64,000 bases of DNA from Telluribacter sp035998675 (GTDB lineage: Bacteria > Bacteroidota > Bacteroidia > Cytophagales > Spirosomataceae). The number at the start of each line of letters is the position of its first letter. Positions within the stretch are counted from its first letter, which is position 1. A model generated the notes under the pieces. The model was not told the origin of the DNA and searched no databases. It saw nothing but the letters and a program-made list of their open reading frames with translations. The translations under genes and the position numbers were made by a program. This document shows positions 54,901-62,871 of this stretch, one piece after another. The stretch is from positions 124,001 through 188,000 of the forward strand of contig NZ_DASYHI010000020.1 in the NCBI RefSeq assembly GCF_035998675.1. The letters are read 5' to 3'.

Positions 54901-54927
54901 AGAGCCCGCTCAAATGGAGCGGGCTCT
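54901..54927 (-). terminator. Convergent hairpin 1
   Basis: An 11-bp AGAGCCCGCTC/GAGCGGGCTCT stem with a 5-base loop. T-rich on the minus strand (TTTTTATTTATTT follows), A-rich on the plus strand. It serves as the outer terminator for the type II glutamine synthetase gene and may also cap the acidic-protein transcript. Confidence 0.75.
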
Positions 54928-54934
54928 AAAAAAG

Positions 54935-54962
54935 AAAGCCTCCGGCAAGTACCGGAGGCTTT
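54935..54962 (-). terminator. Convergent hairpin 2
   Basis: An 11-bp AAAGCCTCCGG/CCGGAGGCTTT stem with a 6-base loop. The minus strand continues CTTTTTT and the plus strand has TTTTCTG, so it can act in both directions. It starts 20 bases after the stop of the type II glutamine synthetase gene. Confidence 0.85.
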
Positions 54963-54981
54963 TCTGTATTCGTATTCCAAA

Positions 54982-55995
54982 TTACACTTTTGCTGTTTTG
55001 ACAGTCTTGATAATACGGGCAGCTACCTTATAAGGATCAGCAGCTGAGTTGGGACGGCGGTCTTCCAACCAGCCTTTCCAGCCTTTTTCAACCGTAGCGA
55101 TAGGGATGCGGATAGAGGCACCGCGGTCAGAAACGCCGTAGCTGAACGTATTAATTGACTGAGTTTCGTGCTTACCAGTCAGACGCATGTGGTTATCAGC
55201 GCCATAAACTGCGATATGCTCGGCAATGAAAGGTTCGAAGGCCGAACAGACAGTATCGTAGGTAGCTTTGTTACCAGCCGTTCTCAGGGTGGTGTTGGAG
55301 AAGTTAGCGTGCATACCCGAGCCGTTCCAGTCGGTTGCGCCGAGGGGCTTACAGTGCCAATTAATGGCAACACCATATTTCTCACCAATTCTTTCGAGCA
55401 GGTACCGCGCCACCCAAATCTGGTCGCCGGCTTCGGCCGCTCCTTTGGCAAAAATCTGGAATTCCCACTGTCCGGCCGCTACTTCGGCGTTGATACCTTC
55501 CACGTTCAAACCTGCGTCGAGACAAGCGTCAAGGTGCTCCTCTACAATGTCACGTCCGAAAGCATTCTTGGTACCTACTGAGCAGTAGTAAGGTCCCTGA
55601 GGGGCTGGGTAGCCGTTGGCAGGGAAGCCCAGAGGACGGTTGGTTTCGGGATCCCACAGGAAGTACTCCTGCTCGAATCCAAACCAGAAATCGTTGTCAT
55701 CATCTTCGATCGTAGCCCGACCGTTCGACTCGTGCGGCGTTCCGTCCGCGTTCAAAACTTCGCACATCACCAGGTACCCATTCTTGCGCTGAGGATCAGT
55801 ACAAATGAAAACAGGCTTTATCAGGCAGTCGGAAGAACCACCCGGAGCTTGCTCAGTAGAGGAACCATCAAACGACCACATGTCGCAGTCTTCCAGTTTT
55901 CCACTGAAATTGTTTTCAATCTTGGTTTTGCTGCGAAGACTTTGTGTTGGCTTATATCCATCCAGCCAAATGTACTCAAGTTTAGCTTTTGCCAT
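54982..55995 (-). CDS. glnII: Glutamine synthetase type II (eukaryotic-like)
   Basis: A second glutamine synthetase, of the short GSII type (337 residues; the family is usually 330-370). It starts AKLEYIWLDGY and has MWSFDGSSTEQAPGGSSD (beta-grasp and active-site loop), FGFEQEYFLW, NAEVAAGQWEFQ and ATDWNGSGMHANFS. GSII lacks the adenylylation tyrosine of GSI and is normally controlled by transcription. Its start region has an exact -7 element 50 bases upstream. Carrying both GSII and GSIII within 4 kb is notable and suggests division of labour at different ammonium levels. Confidence 0.95.
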   Translation of the reverse strand: MAKAKLEYIWLDGYKPTQSLRSKTKIENNFSGKLEDCDMWSFDGSSTEQAPGGSSDCLIKPVFICTDPQRKNGYLVMCEVLNADGTPHESNGRATIEDDDNDFWFGFEQEYFLWDPETNRPLGFPANGYPAPQGPYYCSVGTKNAFGRDIVEEHLDACLDAGLNVEGINAEVAAGQWEFQIFAKGAAEAGDQIWVARYLLERIGEKYGVAINWHCKPLGATDWNGSGMHANFSNTTLRTAGNKATYDTVCSAFEPFIAEHIAVYGADNHMRLTGKHETQSINTFSYGVSDRGASIRIPIATVEKGWKGWLEDRRPNSAADPYKVAARIIKTVKTAKV

Positions 55996-56448
55996 AACTG
56001 TACTAAGAATAGGGGGTGATAGATGACATTTAATAACTACATGCCAAAAATAGGGGATATAGTTAATTTTATAAAATTTTATTGAACAAAAATTTCAAAA
56101 TACTTACATAAAGTTGTGCATGTTGTAATATTCTGGGTTTTTTATGTGATATTTTATTAAAATGAGCAAGTTTAATATTGAAGTGGTTGGAAGTAAAAAT
56201 TCGGTGATAACTTAAAAAGTAGTGTTATTATAATATAGGTTCGGGTATAAAATGGTAATAATTACAAAAAATGGTGTAAATGTGTAAATCTATAATTTTG
56301 GTATGTTTACCAAAGAATTTTCTAAATAGGTAGTATCATTGAATCCTGGCCCTGCTTTTGTACTTTGTACAGAAACCAGGCTGGAATAAACCTGAGGAAG
56401 TGGAACCCTTGAACCAACACATTGAAATCAGCTTATCCTTTAAGAAGT
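55996..56448. other. AT-rich intergenic region glnII / rsmE
   Basis: A 453-base region between divergent genes, much richer in A+T than its surroundings, particularly 56041-56330. It contains the glnII -7 element at 56045-56052. I find no convincing open frame, tRNA or hairpin; a small RNA cannot be excluded. Confidence 0.5.
56045..56052 (-). promoter_or_regulatory. glnII promoter, -7 element
   Basis: Minus-strand TATTTTTG, an exact TAnnTTTG, 50 bases before the ATG. The -33 region is AT-rich without a clear TTG. Confidence 0.45.
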
Positions 56449-57159
56449 ATGCATCTCTTTTATCAGCCTTCAGCCAGTCAGCAAACTTTAGAAGGAGAAG
56501 AAGCCCGGCATTGTGCCAAAGTTCTGCGCCTGGGGGTGGGGGACCTGATATGGGTAACCGACGGAAAGGGAAAACTTTTCAAAGCCAGCCTCACGCAGGT
56601 AAAAGAAAAGGAAGTGAAGTACCTCATTTTGGAAAGCATAGAAGTACCCGCCCGTTCCAACCGGATCAGTATGGCCATTGGTCCAACCCGTAAAGCAGAG
56701 CGAAATGAATGGATGGTGGAGAAAATGACAGAACTGGGGGTAGACGAAATTCAGTTTCTGTTTACGGAGCATATCCACCACGAGAGTATTCGCAGGGTAC
56801 TTAACCCTGAGCGTCTGGAGCGCATTGCCCTGTCGGCCATGAAGCAGTCACAGCAGGTTGTAAAGCCGTTCATTAGCCTGCATAGGGATTTTAAGGAGTT
56901 CCTGGCCGGCTGTAAACAGAATAATAAGTTTATCGCATACGTTACGGATACGGACGTTCCCGAGCATTTGGTAAAACAGGTACAGAAAGGGGAAGATACC
57001 CTGGTACTCATTGGGCCGGAGGGGGATTTTTCGCCGCAGGAAATTGAGCTGGCCCTGAGTCTGGGCTTTAAGCCGGTTTCTCTGGGTACCACCCGATTAC
57101 GAACCGAAACCGCGGCAGTAATGGCCTGCCATGCAGTACACCTGGCCCAACTTATTTAA
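56449..57159 (+). CDS. rsmE: 16S rRNA m3U1498 methyltransferase RsmE
   Basis: A SPOUT methyltransferase of 236 residues. The N-terminal PUA-like part starts MHLFYQPSASQQTLEGEEARHCAKVLRL, the usual RsmE beginning, which fixes the start at 56449 rather than the earlier in-frame ATG at 56422. The knot signature is VLIGPEGDFSPQEIELA, then SLGTTRLRTETAAVMACHAV. It is followed by the DUF4159 gene on the same strand after 38 bases. Confidence 0.95.
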   Translation: MHLFYQPSASQQTLEGEEARHCAKVLRLGVGDLIWVTDGKGKLFKASLTQVKEKEVKYLILESIEVPARSNRISMAIGPTRKAERNEWMVEKMTELGVDEIQFLFTEHIHHESIRRVLNPERLERIALSAMKQSQQVVKPFISLHRDFKEFLAGCKQNNKFIAYVTDTDVPEHLVKQVQKGEDTLVLIGPEGDFSPQEIELALSLGFKPVSLGTTRLRTETAAVMACHAVHLAQLI

Positions 57160-57197
57160 GTTTTGAACAATTGTATTATAAGTATAGTAATAGTAGT

Positions 57198-57866
57198 ATG
57201 AGAAAGAATATAAAATGGTTTTGTCTGAGTTTGGTTTTACTGGTACTTGGAAATGTGAGTTACGGACAATCTTCGTACAAATTAGCTAAGCTTAAGTACG
57301 GCGGGGGAGGAGACTGGTATGCCAACAAAACTGCGTTGCCCAACCTGATTCGTTTTTGTAATACGCAGCTTAAAATGAATATTTTTCCCGAGGAGGATAT
57401 TGTGGAGGTAGGTAGTCCTGATCTGTATTCGTACCCCTTTGTGTACCTGACCGGCCACGGTAACGTAGTATTTACGGATGGGGAAGCCCGAAACCTTAGG
57501 AACTACCTAATGGCCGGCGGCTTCCTGCATATTGATGATAATTACGGTATGGATAAGTTTATCCGGCGGGAAATGAAAAAGGTATTTCCGGAGCTTTCCT
57601 TCGTCGAACTACCTTACAGCCACCCGATTTATAATCAGAAGTTCAAATTTCCGAACGGGCTGCCCAAAGTCCATGAACACGATAGTAATCCGCCCCAGGG
57701 GTTTGGACTGATTTATCAGGGTCGGCTGGTTTGCTTTTACAGCTACGAAAGTGACCTGGGGAACGGATGGGAAGACCAGAGCGTTTATAATAACCCGGAA
57801 GAGATTAGGCAGCAGGCACTTCGTATGGGCGCCAACTTACTTGACTACGCCACCACGGCATTTTAA
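57198..57866 (+). CDS. Secreted DUF4159 protein
   Basis: A 222-residue exported protein. From the ATG at 57198 the signal peptide is MRKNIKWFCLSLVLLVLGNVSYG. The mature domain carries the DUF4159 pattern (AKLKYGGGGDWYANKTALPN, then YPFVYLTGHGNVVFTDGE, then GGFLHIDDNYGMDKFIRREM, then ELPYSHPIYN), which resembles the class I amidotransferase/flavodoxin-like folds of gliding and surface-associated operons. Function is unknown; homologues occur in many Bacteroidota. A start at 57171 would add nine residues ahead of the signal. Confidence 0.88.
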   Translation: MRKNIKWFCLSLVLLVLGNVSYGQSSYKLAKLKYGGGGDWYANKTALPNLIRFCNTQLKMNIFPEEDIVEVGSPDLYSYPFVYLTGHGNVVFTDGEARNLRNYLMAGGFLHIDDNYGMDKFIRREMKKVFPELSFVELPYSHPIYNQKFKFPNGLPKVHEHDSNPPQGFGLIYQGRLVCFYSYESDLGNGWEDQSVYNNPEEIRQQALRMGANLLDYATTAF

Positions 57867-57874
57867 GTATAAAG

Positions 57875-57904
57875 TTGTTTAATGCCGCTTTACCATTAAA
57901 TTTG
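57875..57904 (+). promoter_or_regulatory. Fatty acid desaturase promoter
   Basis: TTG at 57875-57877, a 19-base spacer, then TAAATTTG at 57897-57904: an exact Bacteroidota promoter, 34 bases before the ATG. Confidence 0.7.
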
Positions 57905-57938
57905 TAGGATTATAGTAAGAATTAAAACCTCGTTATTC

Positions 57939-58688
57939 ATGTACGCAGTTATTGCCGCTTTTGTGGGACACTGGTATCTCTCGCTGTTCTGCCAAACCTT
58001 TTTTCTTCACCGCTACTCTGCCCATAAAATGTTCAGAATGAACAAGTTCTGGGAAAGATTTTTTTACCTGTTGACTTATATTTCCCAGGGTTCTTCTTAT
58101 TTAAGTCCCAGGGCTTACGCCATCCTGCACCGCATGCATCACGCGTTTAGTGATACAGAAAGGGATCCCCACTCTCCCCACCATACCAAGAATGTCTTTA
58201 CCATGATGTGGGAAACCAAAGATATTTATAACGCGGTACTCAACCGCAAGCGGGCCATTGAGTCGCAGTTTGAGCGGAATTACCCCGAGTGGAACCTGAT
58301 TGAAAAGCTTGGTGATTCGTGGGCTTCCCGGGCCGGTTGGGGAATCCTTTACATTACATTTTATGTACTGGCTTACCTTTACCTGGATATGCACTGGGCG
58401 TTTTTCTTTTTACTGCCGGTTCATTTCCTGATGGGACCCATCCACGGAGCTATTGTCAACTGGAGCGGCCACAAGTACGGCTATCAGAATTTTGATAATA
58501 ATGATAAATCCAAAAACTCCCTGATCATTGATTTCCTTATGATGGGTGAGCTCTTTCAGAATAACCACCACAAGCGTCCCAATTCGCTGAATTTCGGTTC
58601 CAAGTGGTTTGAGTTTGATCCTACCTATCCGGTCATCAAAATGTTGGATAAAATGAAGATCATCGAAGTTCGTAAAAAAGAGAAGTAG
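57939..58688 (+). CDS. Acyl-CoA/fatty acid desaturase
   Basis: A membrane di-iron desaturase of 249 residues. The three histidine boxes are HRYSAHK (residues 24-30), HRMHH (around 63) and the C-terminal NNHHKRPN. That spacing fits stearoyl-CoA-type delta-9 desaturases, but the protein is shorter than the usual 300-320 and lacks an N-terminal extension. It is likely to introduce double bonds into membrane lipids, for instance on cold shift. It has its own promoter and a very strong hairpin after the stop. Confidence 0.9.
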   Translation: MYAVIAAFVGHWYLSLFCQTFFLHRYSAHKMFRMNKFWERFFYLLTYISQGSSYLSPRAYAILHRMHHAFSDTERDPHSPHHTKNVFTMMWETKDIYNAVLNRKRAIESQFERNYPEWNLIEKLGDSWASRAGWGILYITFYVLAYLYLDMHWAFFFLLPVHFLMGPIHGAIVNWSGHKYGYQNFDNNDKSKNSLIIDFLMMGELFQNNHHKRPNSLNFGSKWFEFDPTYPVIKMLDKMKIIEVRKKEK

Positions 58689-58698
58689 TATACTAAAC

Positions 58699-58744
58699 AG
58701 CAAATAGAGCGGGCGGACCAGTTGGTCCGCCCGCTCTATTTGCT
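58699..58744 (+). terminator. Desaturase terminator
   Basis: A 22-bp perfect stem (58699-58720 with 58723-58744) around a 2-base centre, GC-rich in the middle and AT-rich at the base. One of the longest perfect hairpins in the window. Confidence 0.88.
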
Positions 58745-58765
58745 ATAGGGTACCCTACAAAAACT

Positions 58766-58793
58766 TTGGCAGGTATGTGTACATACCTGCCAA
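58766..58793 (-). terminator. Possible histidine kinase gene terminator
   Basis: A 13-bp stem TTGGCAGGTATGT/ACATACCTGCCAA with a 2-base centre. On the minus strand it is followed by AGTTTTTG, so it may end the cinA-to-kinase transcript, though it is 147 bases beyond the kinase stop. Confidence 0.55.
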
Positions 58794-58939
58794 GTTTGCT
58801 TATTAACACCACAAAAAATGAAATACAAATTGGGAATCCTTTTATGGGAACTCTCCCAAAGGAAGAATTCTCTGTATTGGAACAATACAAATAAATCATA
58901 GACTTATTAGAATGGAGTTAAAATGGCGTTAGAATTTCC

Positions 58940-60307
58940 TTAAAGTCGCAAAAATTTTAGCTGGAAGATAGTACCACTTGGTTCGTTGGATTTAATAGTG
59001 ATGGTACCATTGTGCAATTTCATGATGCGATCGACCAGAGAAAGACCTATCCCGTACCCTTTTACACTTGCCGTGTTGTCGCCCCGGTAAAAAGGCTGGA
59101 AAACCAGGTTCTGGTCCTGCTCCGGAATTCCCTTGCCGGAGTCGGAGAAACTAAGCTCAATGGCCTCCTCGGTAGCGGCTAAAGAAATGGATACGCTGTT
59201 GTCGTCGGAAAATTTACAGGCGTTGTCAATCAGGTTCAGGAAGGCGGTTTTCAGCAGGGTAGGATTGCCCGTCACTTCCAGCCAGGTATCGTCTTCGGGT
59301 AGTTCGTCCAGGTTAAGCTGGATTCGGTACTGACTGTTCGACTGGCTAATACTGGTTCGGGCATCCCACAGTAACTCATCTACGCGCACGGTTTCGGTCA
59401 GGATATCCCGGCGGTCCTCACTCACTTTGGCCAGTTCAAGCAGCGTATTGGAGAGTTGTGAAAGCTGCTGTATATCTTCCAGTACCGAATGGATGGTATT
59501 TTGGTATTCATCAACTGAGCGTTCCTTGAGTAAGCTTACTTCCAGTTGAGAGCTGATTTTGGTCAGTGGGTTTTTTAGCTCGTGGGACACATTGGCCACA
59601 AAGGTTTTCTGCATCCGGAAGGCCGTTTCAATGCGGTCCAATAGTTTGTTAAAGGTAATGGTAAGCCGCCCGATTTCATCGTTTTGATTGGGCGTGTCCA
59701 ACCGGGTATTGAGCTTTTGGGGAAGGATACCTTCCACATCGTTCATAACCCGGGAAATTGGTAATAGGGCCCGTTGAGCGAAAAGCCAGCCGGCAAAGGC
59801 AACAATGGCCGTCACAAAAATAAAAATCACCGCCAGCATGGTCCGGAGATTGTCAAGATTTGCTTTACCATACAAATCCAGGGCACCGAGTAATACCACG
59901 GCCTTGTTGAAGGGGTACTTGTAGTAAATACCAACTACTTTATATTCGCCGTCGGTATACCTGATTTGTTCAGCACGACGGATTTCATCCAGCCAGAAGT
60001 TTGATACATGAATAGAAAGCGAGTCAGTATTGGCATAAATCAGCCGGTTTTTTTCGTCAAAAATCAGAATGTTTTCATTATAAATCAGGTCCCGATTTGA
60101 CTTGTCAAATACCTTTAATAATTCGGTATCTACCTGACGGACTTTTAAGAGGAGTTCTGCCGTTGAAACAGCCTTGGAGCGAAGGCGATCGTAAAAATCT
60201 TCGTTGGTATTAACAAACGTAAAATAATAAATAGCCAGGAAAGCCACCAGCAAGATAGCACTTACCAAAAGGGAAAACTGGACAGTCAGGCGCGTGCGAA
60301 TCTGCAT
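58940..60307 (-). CDS. Sensor histidine kinase
   Basis: A membrane sensor kinase of 455 residues. Helices lie at about residues 8-30 and 155-178, with a periplasmic loop of about 125 residues between them that holds an unassigned sensory domain. A HAMP linker follows (RALLPISRVMNDVEGIL). The H-box is ANVSHELKNPL with His242, and the ATPase domain shows NLIDNACKFS (N-box), FSDSGKGIPE (G1) and GYGIGLSLV (G2). It is two bases after the response regulator gene and forms a pair with it. The signal is unknown. Confidence 0.95.
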   Translation of the reverse strand: MQIRTRLTVQFSLLVSAILLVAFLAIYYFTFVNTNEDFYDRLRSKAVSTAELLLKVRQVDTELLKVFDKSNRDLIYNENILIFDEKNRLIYANTDSLSIHVSNFWLDEIRRAEQIRYTDGEYKVVGIYYKYPFNKAVVLLGALDLYGKANLDNLRTMLAVIFIFVTAIVAFAGWLFAQRALLPISRVMNDVEGILPQKLNTRLDTPNQNDEIGRLTITFNKLLDRIETAFRMQKTFVANVSHELKNPLTKISSQLEVSLLKERSVDEYQNTIHSVLEDIQQLSQLSNTLLELAKVSEDRRDILTETVRVDELLWDARTSISQSNSQYRIQLNLDELPEDDTWLEVTGNPTLLKTAFLNLIDNACKFSDDNSVSISLAATEEAIELSFSDSGKGIPEQDQNLVFQPFYRGDNTASVKGYGIGLSLVDRIMKLHNGTITIKSNEPSGTIFQLKFLRL

Positions 60308-60309
60308 CT

Positions 60310-60987
60310 CTATTCATTTTTAAGCACATAGCCCATGCCAAACTGGGTGTGAATAAGCTTCGTTGGGAAATCGCGGTCAATTTTCTTCCGAAGGTAGTTG
60401 ACGTACACCTCAATAATATTAGTACCTGAATCAAAATCAATTTCCCAAACCTGTTCCGCGATTTCAGCCTTGGAAACAACCCGTCCCTGGTTACGAATCA
60501 GGTACACCAGCAGGTTAAATTCCCGGGCGGTAAGCTCGATCTTAACGCCGGAGCGGTGTACAGTTTTGGCGTCCAGATTCACTTCCAGGTCAGCGAAGCC
60601 AAGGAGTTGAGCGGTTTGGGAAATGTTTCCGCCGCGCTTGGTCAGCGCGCGTACCCGGGCCATCAGTTCCTTAAATTCAAAAGGCTTGACCAGGTAGTCA
60701 TCGGCCCCGGCGTCAAAGCCGGTCACTTTATCGTCGGTAGTACCCAGGGCGGTAAGCATCAGAATGGGCGTTTGGTTGCCCATTTTCCGAAGCTCCCGAC
60801 AAAGTTCTACTCCATTCATACCCGGAATAATAATATCACTTATAATAAGTTGATAGGCGTTGCGGCGGGCTATCTGTAAGCCGATCAGGCCGTCGTACGC
60901 CACGTCAACCTCAAACCCGTTCTCTTCCAGCCCCTGTTTCAGCGACTGCAGGGTTTTGGGTTCGTCTTCTATGAGTAATAATTTCAT
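60310..60987 (-). CDS. OmpR/PhoB-family response regulator
   Basis: A 225-residue two-domain DNA-binding regulator. The receiver has acidic residues Glu8 and Asp9, the phospho-acceptor Asp51 in LIISDIIIPGMNG, and the Lys in VKPFEFKEL. The C-terminal winged helix has LTAREFNLLVYLIRNQGRVV and VYVNYLRKKID. Its ATG overlaps the stop of the nucleotidase gene (ATGA), so it is translationally coupled to that gene as well as paired with the kinase. Confidence 0.96.
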   Translation of the reverse strand: MKLLLIEDEPKTLQSLKQGLEENGFEVDVAYDGLIGLQIARRNAYQLIISDIIIPGMNGVELCRELRKMGNQTPILMLTALGTTDDKVTGFDAGADDYLVKPFEFKELMARVRALTKRGGNISQTAQLLGFADLEVNLDAKTVHRSGVKIELTAREFNLLVYLIRNQGRVVSKAEIAEQVWEIDFDSGTNIIEVYVNYLRKKIDRDFPTKLIHTQFGMGYVLKNE

Positions 60988-61517
60988 ACGTGTGGCAAAA
61001 ACAATTCGGAGATTTCTTTCCAGTTATTTACCCGCCTGAATCCCCCCGCTTTTCGATTATGGGGGGCCGAGAACAGGATTCCCTCTCCCCGGAAGGACGC
61101 CAGGATTTTGGGCTGGTCGTCCACTAAAAAGTCCGATACCAGGATGCTTTTATCGCCGCAGAACACCAGGTTTGACCAGGGAACAAAGTTGAAATGCCGT
61201 CGCAACCAGTCGTACTTTTCGCGGAATGAGTTCGGGAATTCCATGGCACCGGTGGCAATGTAAACGTCATAGTACCTGGACAGGCGTTGCATGGTATCCA
61301 CGGCACCTTCCCGGACGGCCAAATCCGCAAAAAAACCAGGCTGGTTGATCATCCGGTACAGTCGGTTTTGCTGCTTGGGATGCAGTAGTTCCTTCAGGGA
61401 GCGGTGGTAAAAATCTTCTTTACTGTGTAACGTATCAAACTCATTCAGGACGATATCCACGAGCTTTCGGTGGGTATCAGCCAGGATATCGTCCATACCA
61501 AAAGTAATACGTAGCAT
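60984..61517 (-). CDS. HAD-superfamily nucleotidase-like protein (NT5C), nucleophile Asp missing
   Basis: A 177-residue protein of the deoxyribonucleotidase (NT5C, PF06941) type. Residues after the first motif fit: ADTHRKLVDIV, then VYIATGAMEFPNSFREKYDWL and the later acidic loop SDFLVDDQPK. The family's first motif is normally Asp-x-Asp, but here residues 7-10 are Gly-Met-Asp-Asp. The codon is GGT; GAT would restore Asp, so it differs by one base. If true, the enzyme would lack its nucleophile. It lies between the E2 gene (one-base TAATG overlap) and the response regulator (four-base overlap). Confidence 0.85.
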   Translation of the reverse strand: MLRITFGMDDILADTHRKLVDIVLNEFDTLHSKEDFYHRSLKELLHPKQQNRLYRMINQPGFFADLAVREGAVDTMQRLSRYYDVYIATGAMEFPNSFREKYDWLRRHFNFVPWSNLVFCGDKSILVSDFLVDDQPKILASFRGEGILFSAPHNRKAGGFRRVNNWKEISELFLPHV

Positions 61518-62857
61518 TACAGAATGGGTCGTTTCAAATCAAACTGTTCCAGGTAGTCAGAAACCCTTTTCACAAACCTGCCACCCAGTGCTCCGTCGAC
61601 TACCCGGTGGTCGTAGGAGTGGGAAATAAACATTTTGTGCCGGATTCCCAGCAAATCGCCCTGGGGAGTTTCAATGACGGCTGGTTTTTTATCAATACTA
61701 CCAAAGGCCATTATGGCTACCTGCGGCTGCACTATAATAGGGGTACCCATAATATTACCGAACGAACCAATGTTGGATATGGTATAGGTACCGCCCGCCA
61801 GGTCGTTGGCTGTCAGTTTGTTTTCGCGCGCCCGCTGGGCCAGGTCATTTACTTTTTTGGCCAAACCCACCAGATTATACTGGTCGGCCTGATGAATAAC
61901 GGGTACTATCAGGTTTCCATCGGGAAGGGCAACGGCCATCCCGATATTAATGTCGCGTTTAACCAAAATGGTATCTCCTTCCACGGAAACGTTGATGAGG
62001 GGGAAGTCTTTAATGGCTTTTACGACTGCCTCCACCAGCAACGGCGTATAGGTTATGGATTCTCCGGTTTGTTTTCTGAAATCGCTCTTAACGTTGTTCC
62101 GCCAGAAGACAATGTTGGTCATATCGGTTTCGACGAACGAGGTAACGTGGGCCGATACCTGCAAAGATTCCAACATTCGGGAAGCTATCATCTTCCGCAT
62201 CCGGTTCATTTCAATGATATCATCCTTTCCATTGGCTGACCGGGGTACCGCCGTAGGTTCAGAAGGACTGGCTGTGGCCTCACTGGCGGTTTTGGTGCGG
62301 GATTTAATAAAGGAAATCAGGTCTTTTTTGGTAACCCTATTTTCGGCTCCGGTCCCGCTTATGGTAGCTAGTTCTTCCAGGCTTACGCCTTCTTCCCGGG
62401 CTATGCTCAGTACCAGGGGCGAATAAAACCCATTGTTGGTTTCGCCATCTTCTTTTCCGGTTGCCGGCTGGACGGTAGTACTTCCTGACTGTACCGCCAC
62501 CAGCATTTTTTCTTCCAGTTGCTGAGCTATCTTTTCTTCCTCAACCTGGGTATCCGTTTCCACCGGAGCTTCCGCGGCAGGCGTTGGTTTCGCAGGTTCC
62601 TTGCCGTTTCCCTGTACCTCAATGCGGGCCACCGCTCTACCAATGGGTACTACCTCGCCTTCTTTAACCAGCCACTCTATCAAAACGCCGGAGTGGGGGG
62701 CAGGTACTTCGGTGTCTACTTTATCCGTTGCTACTTCCAGAACTGAATCATCGGCTTCTACGGTGTCGCCGGGTTGCTTGAGCCAGTTCAACACCGTGCA
62801 TTCCATGATACTTTCGCCCATTGGGGGCATAACCATTTCAATTATTTTCATTTTCAA
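61517..62857 (-). CDS. Dihydrolipoyl acyltransferase E2 of a 2-oxoacid dehydrogenase
   Basis: Core subunit of a pyruvate, branched-chain or 2-oxoglutarate dehydrogenase complex. The 446 residues hold one lipoyl domain with the lipoyl-lysine Lys46 in VATDKVDTE, a Pro/Ala/Glu-rich linker, a peripheral subunit-binding domain (YSPLVLSIAREEGVSLEELA, near residues 142-162), and a catalytic domain ending in SHSYDHRVVDG (His417, Asp421). A single lipoyl domain and the extended linker leave the complex type open; branched-chain 2-oxoacid dehydrogenase is quite plausible. No E1 or E3 gene is in the window. It starts 14 bases after the cinA stop. Confidence 0.93.
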   Translation of the reverse strand: MKMKIIEMVMPPMGESIMECTVLNWLKQPGDTVEADDSVLEVATDKVDTEVPAPHSGVLIEWLVKEGEVVPIGRAVARIEVQGNGKEPAKPTPAAEAPVETDTQVEEEKIAQQLEEKMLVAVQSGSTTVQPATGKEDGETNNGFYSPLVLSIAREEGVSLEELATISGTGAENRVTKKDLISFIKSRTKTASEATASPSEPTAVPRSANGKDDIIEMNRMRKMIASRMLESLQVSAHVTSFVETDMTNIVFWRNNVKSDFRKQTGESITYTPLLVEAVVKAIKDFPLINVSVEGDTILVKRDINIGMAVALPDGNLIVPVIHQADQYNLVGLAKKVNDLAQRARENKLTANDLAGGTYTISNIGSFGNIMGTPIIVQPQVAIMAFGSIDKKPAVIETPQGDLLGIRHKMFISHSYDHRVVDGALGGRFVKRVSDYLEQFDLKRPIL

Positions 62858-62871
62858 TCTAATTTGAATCG

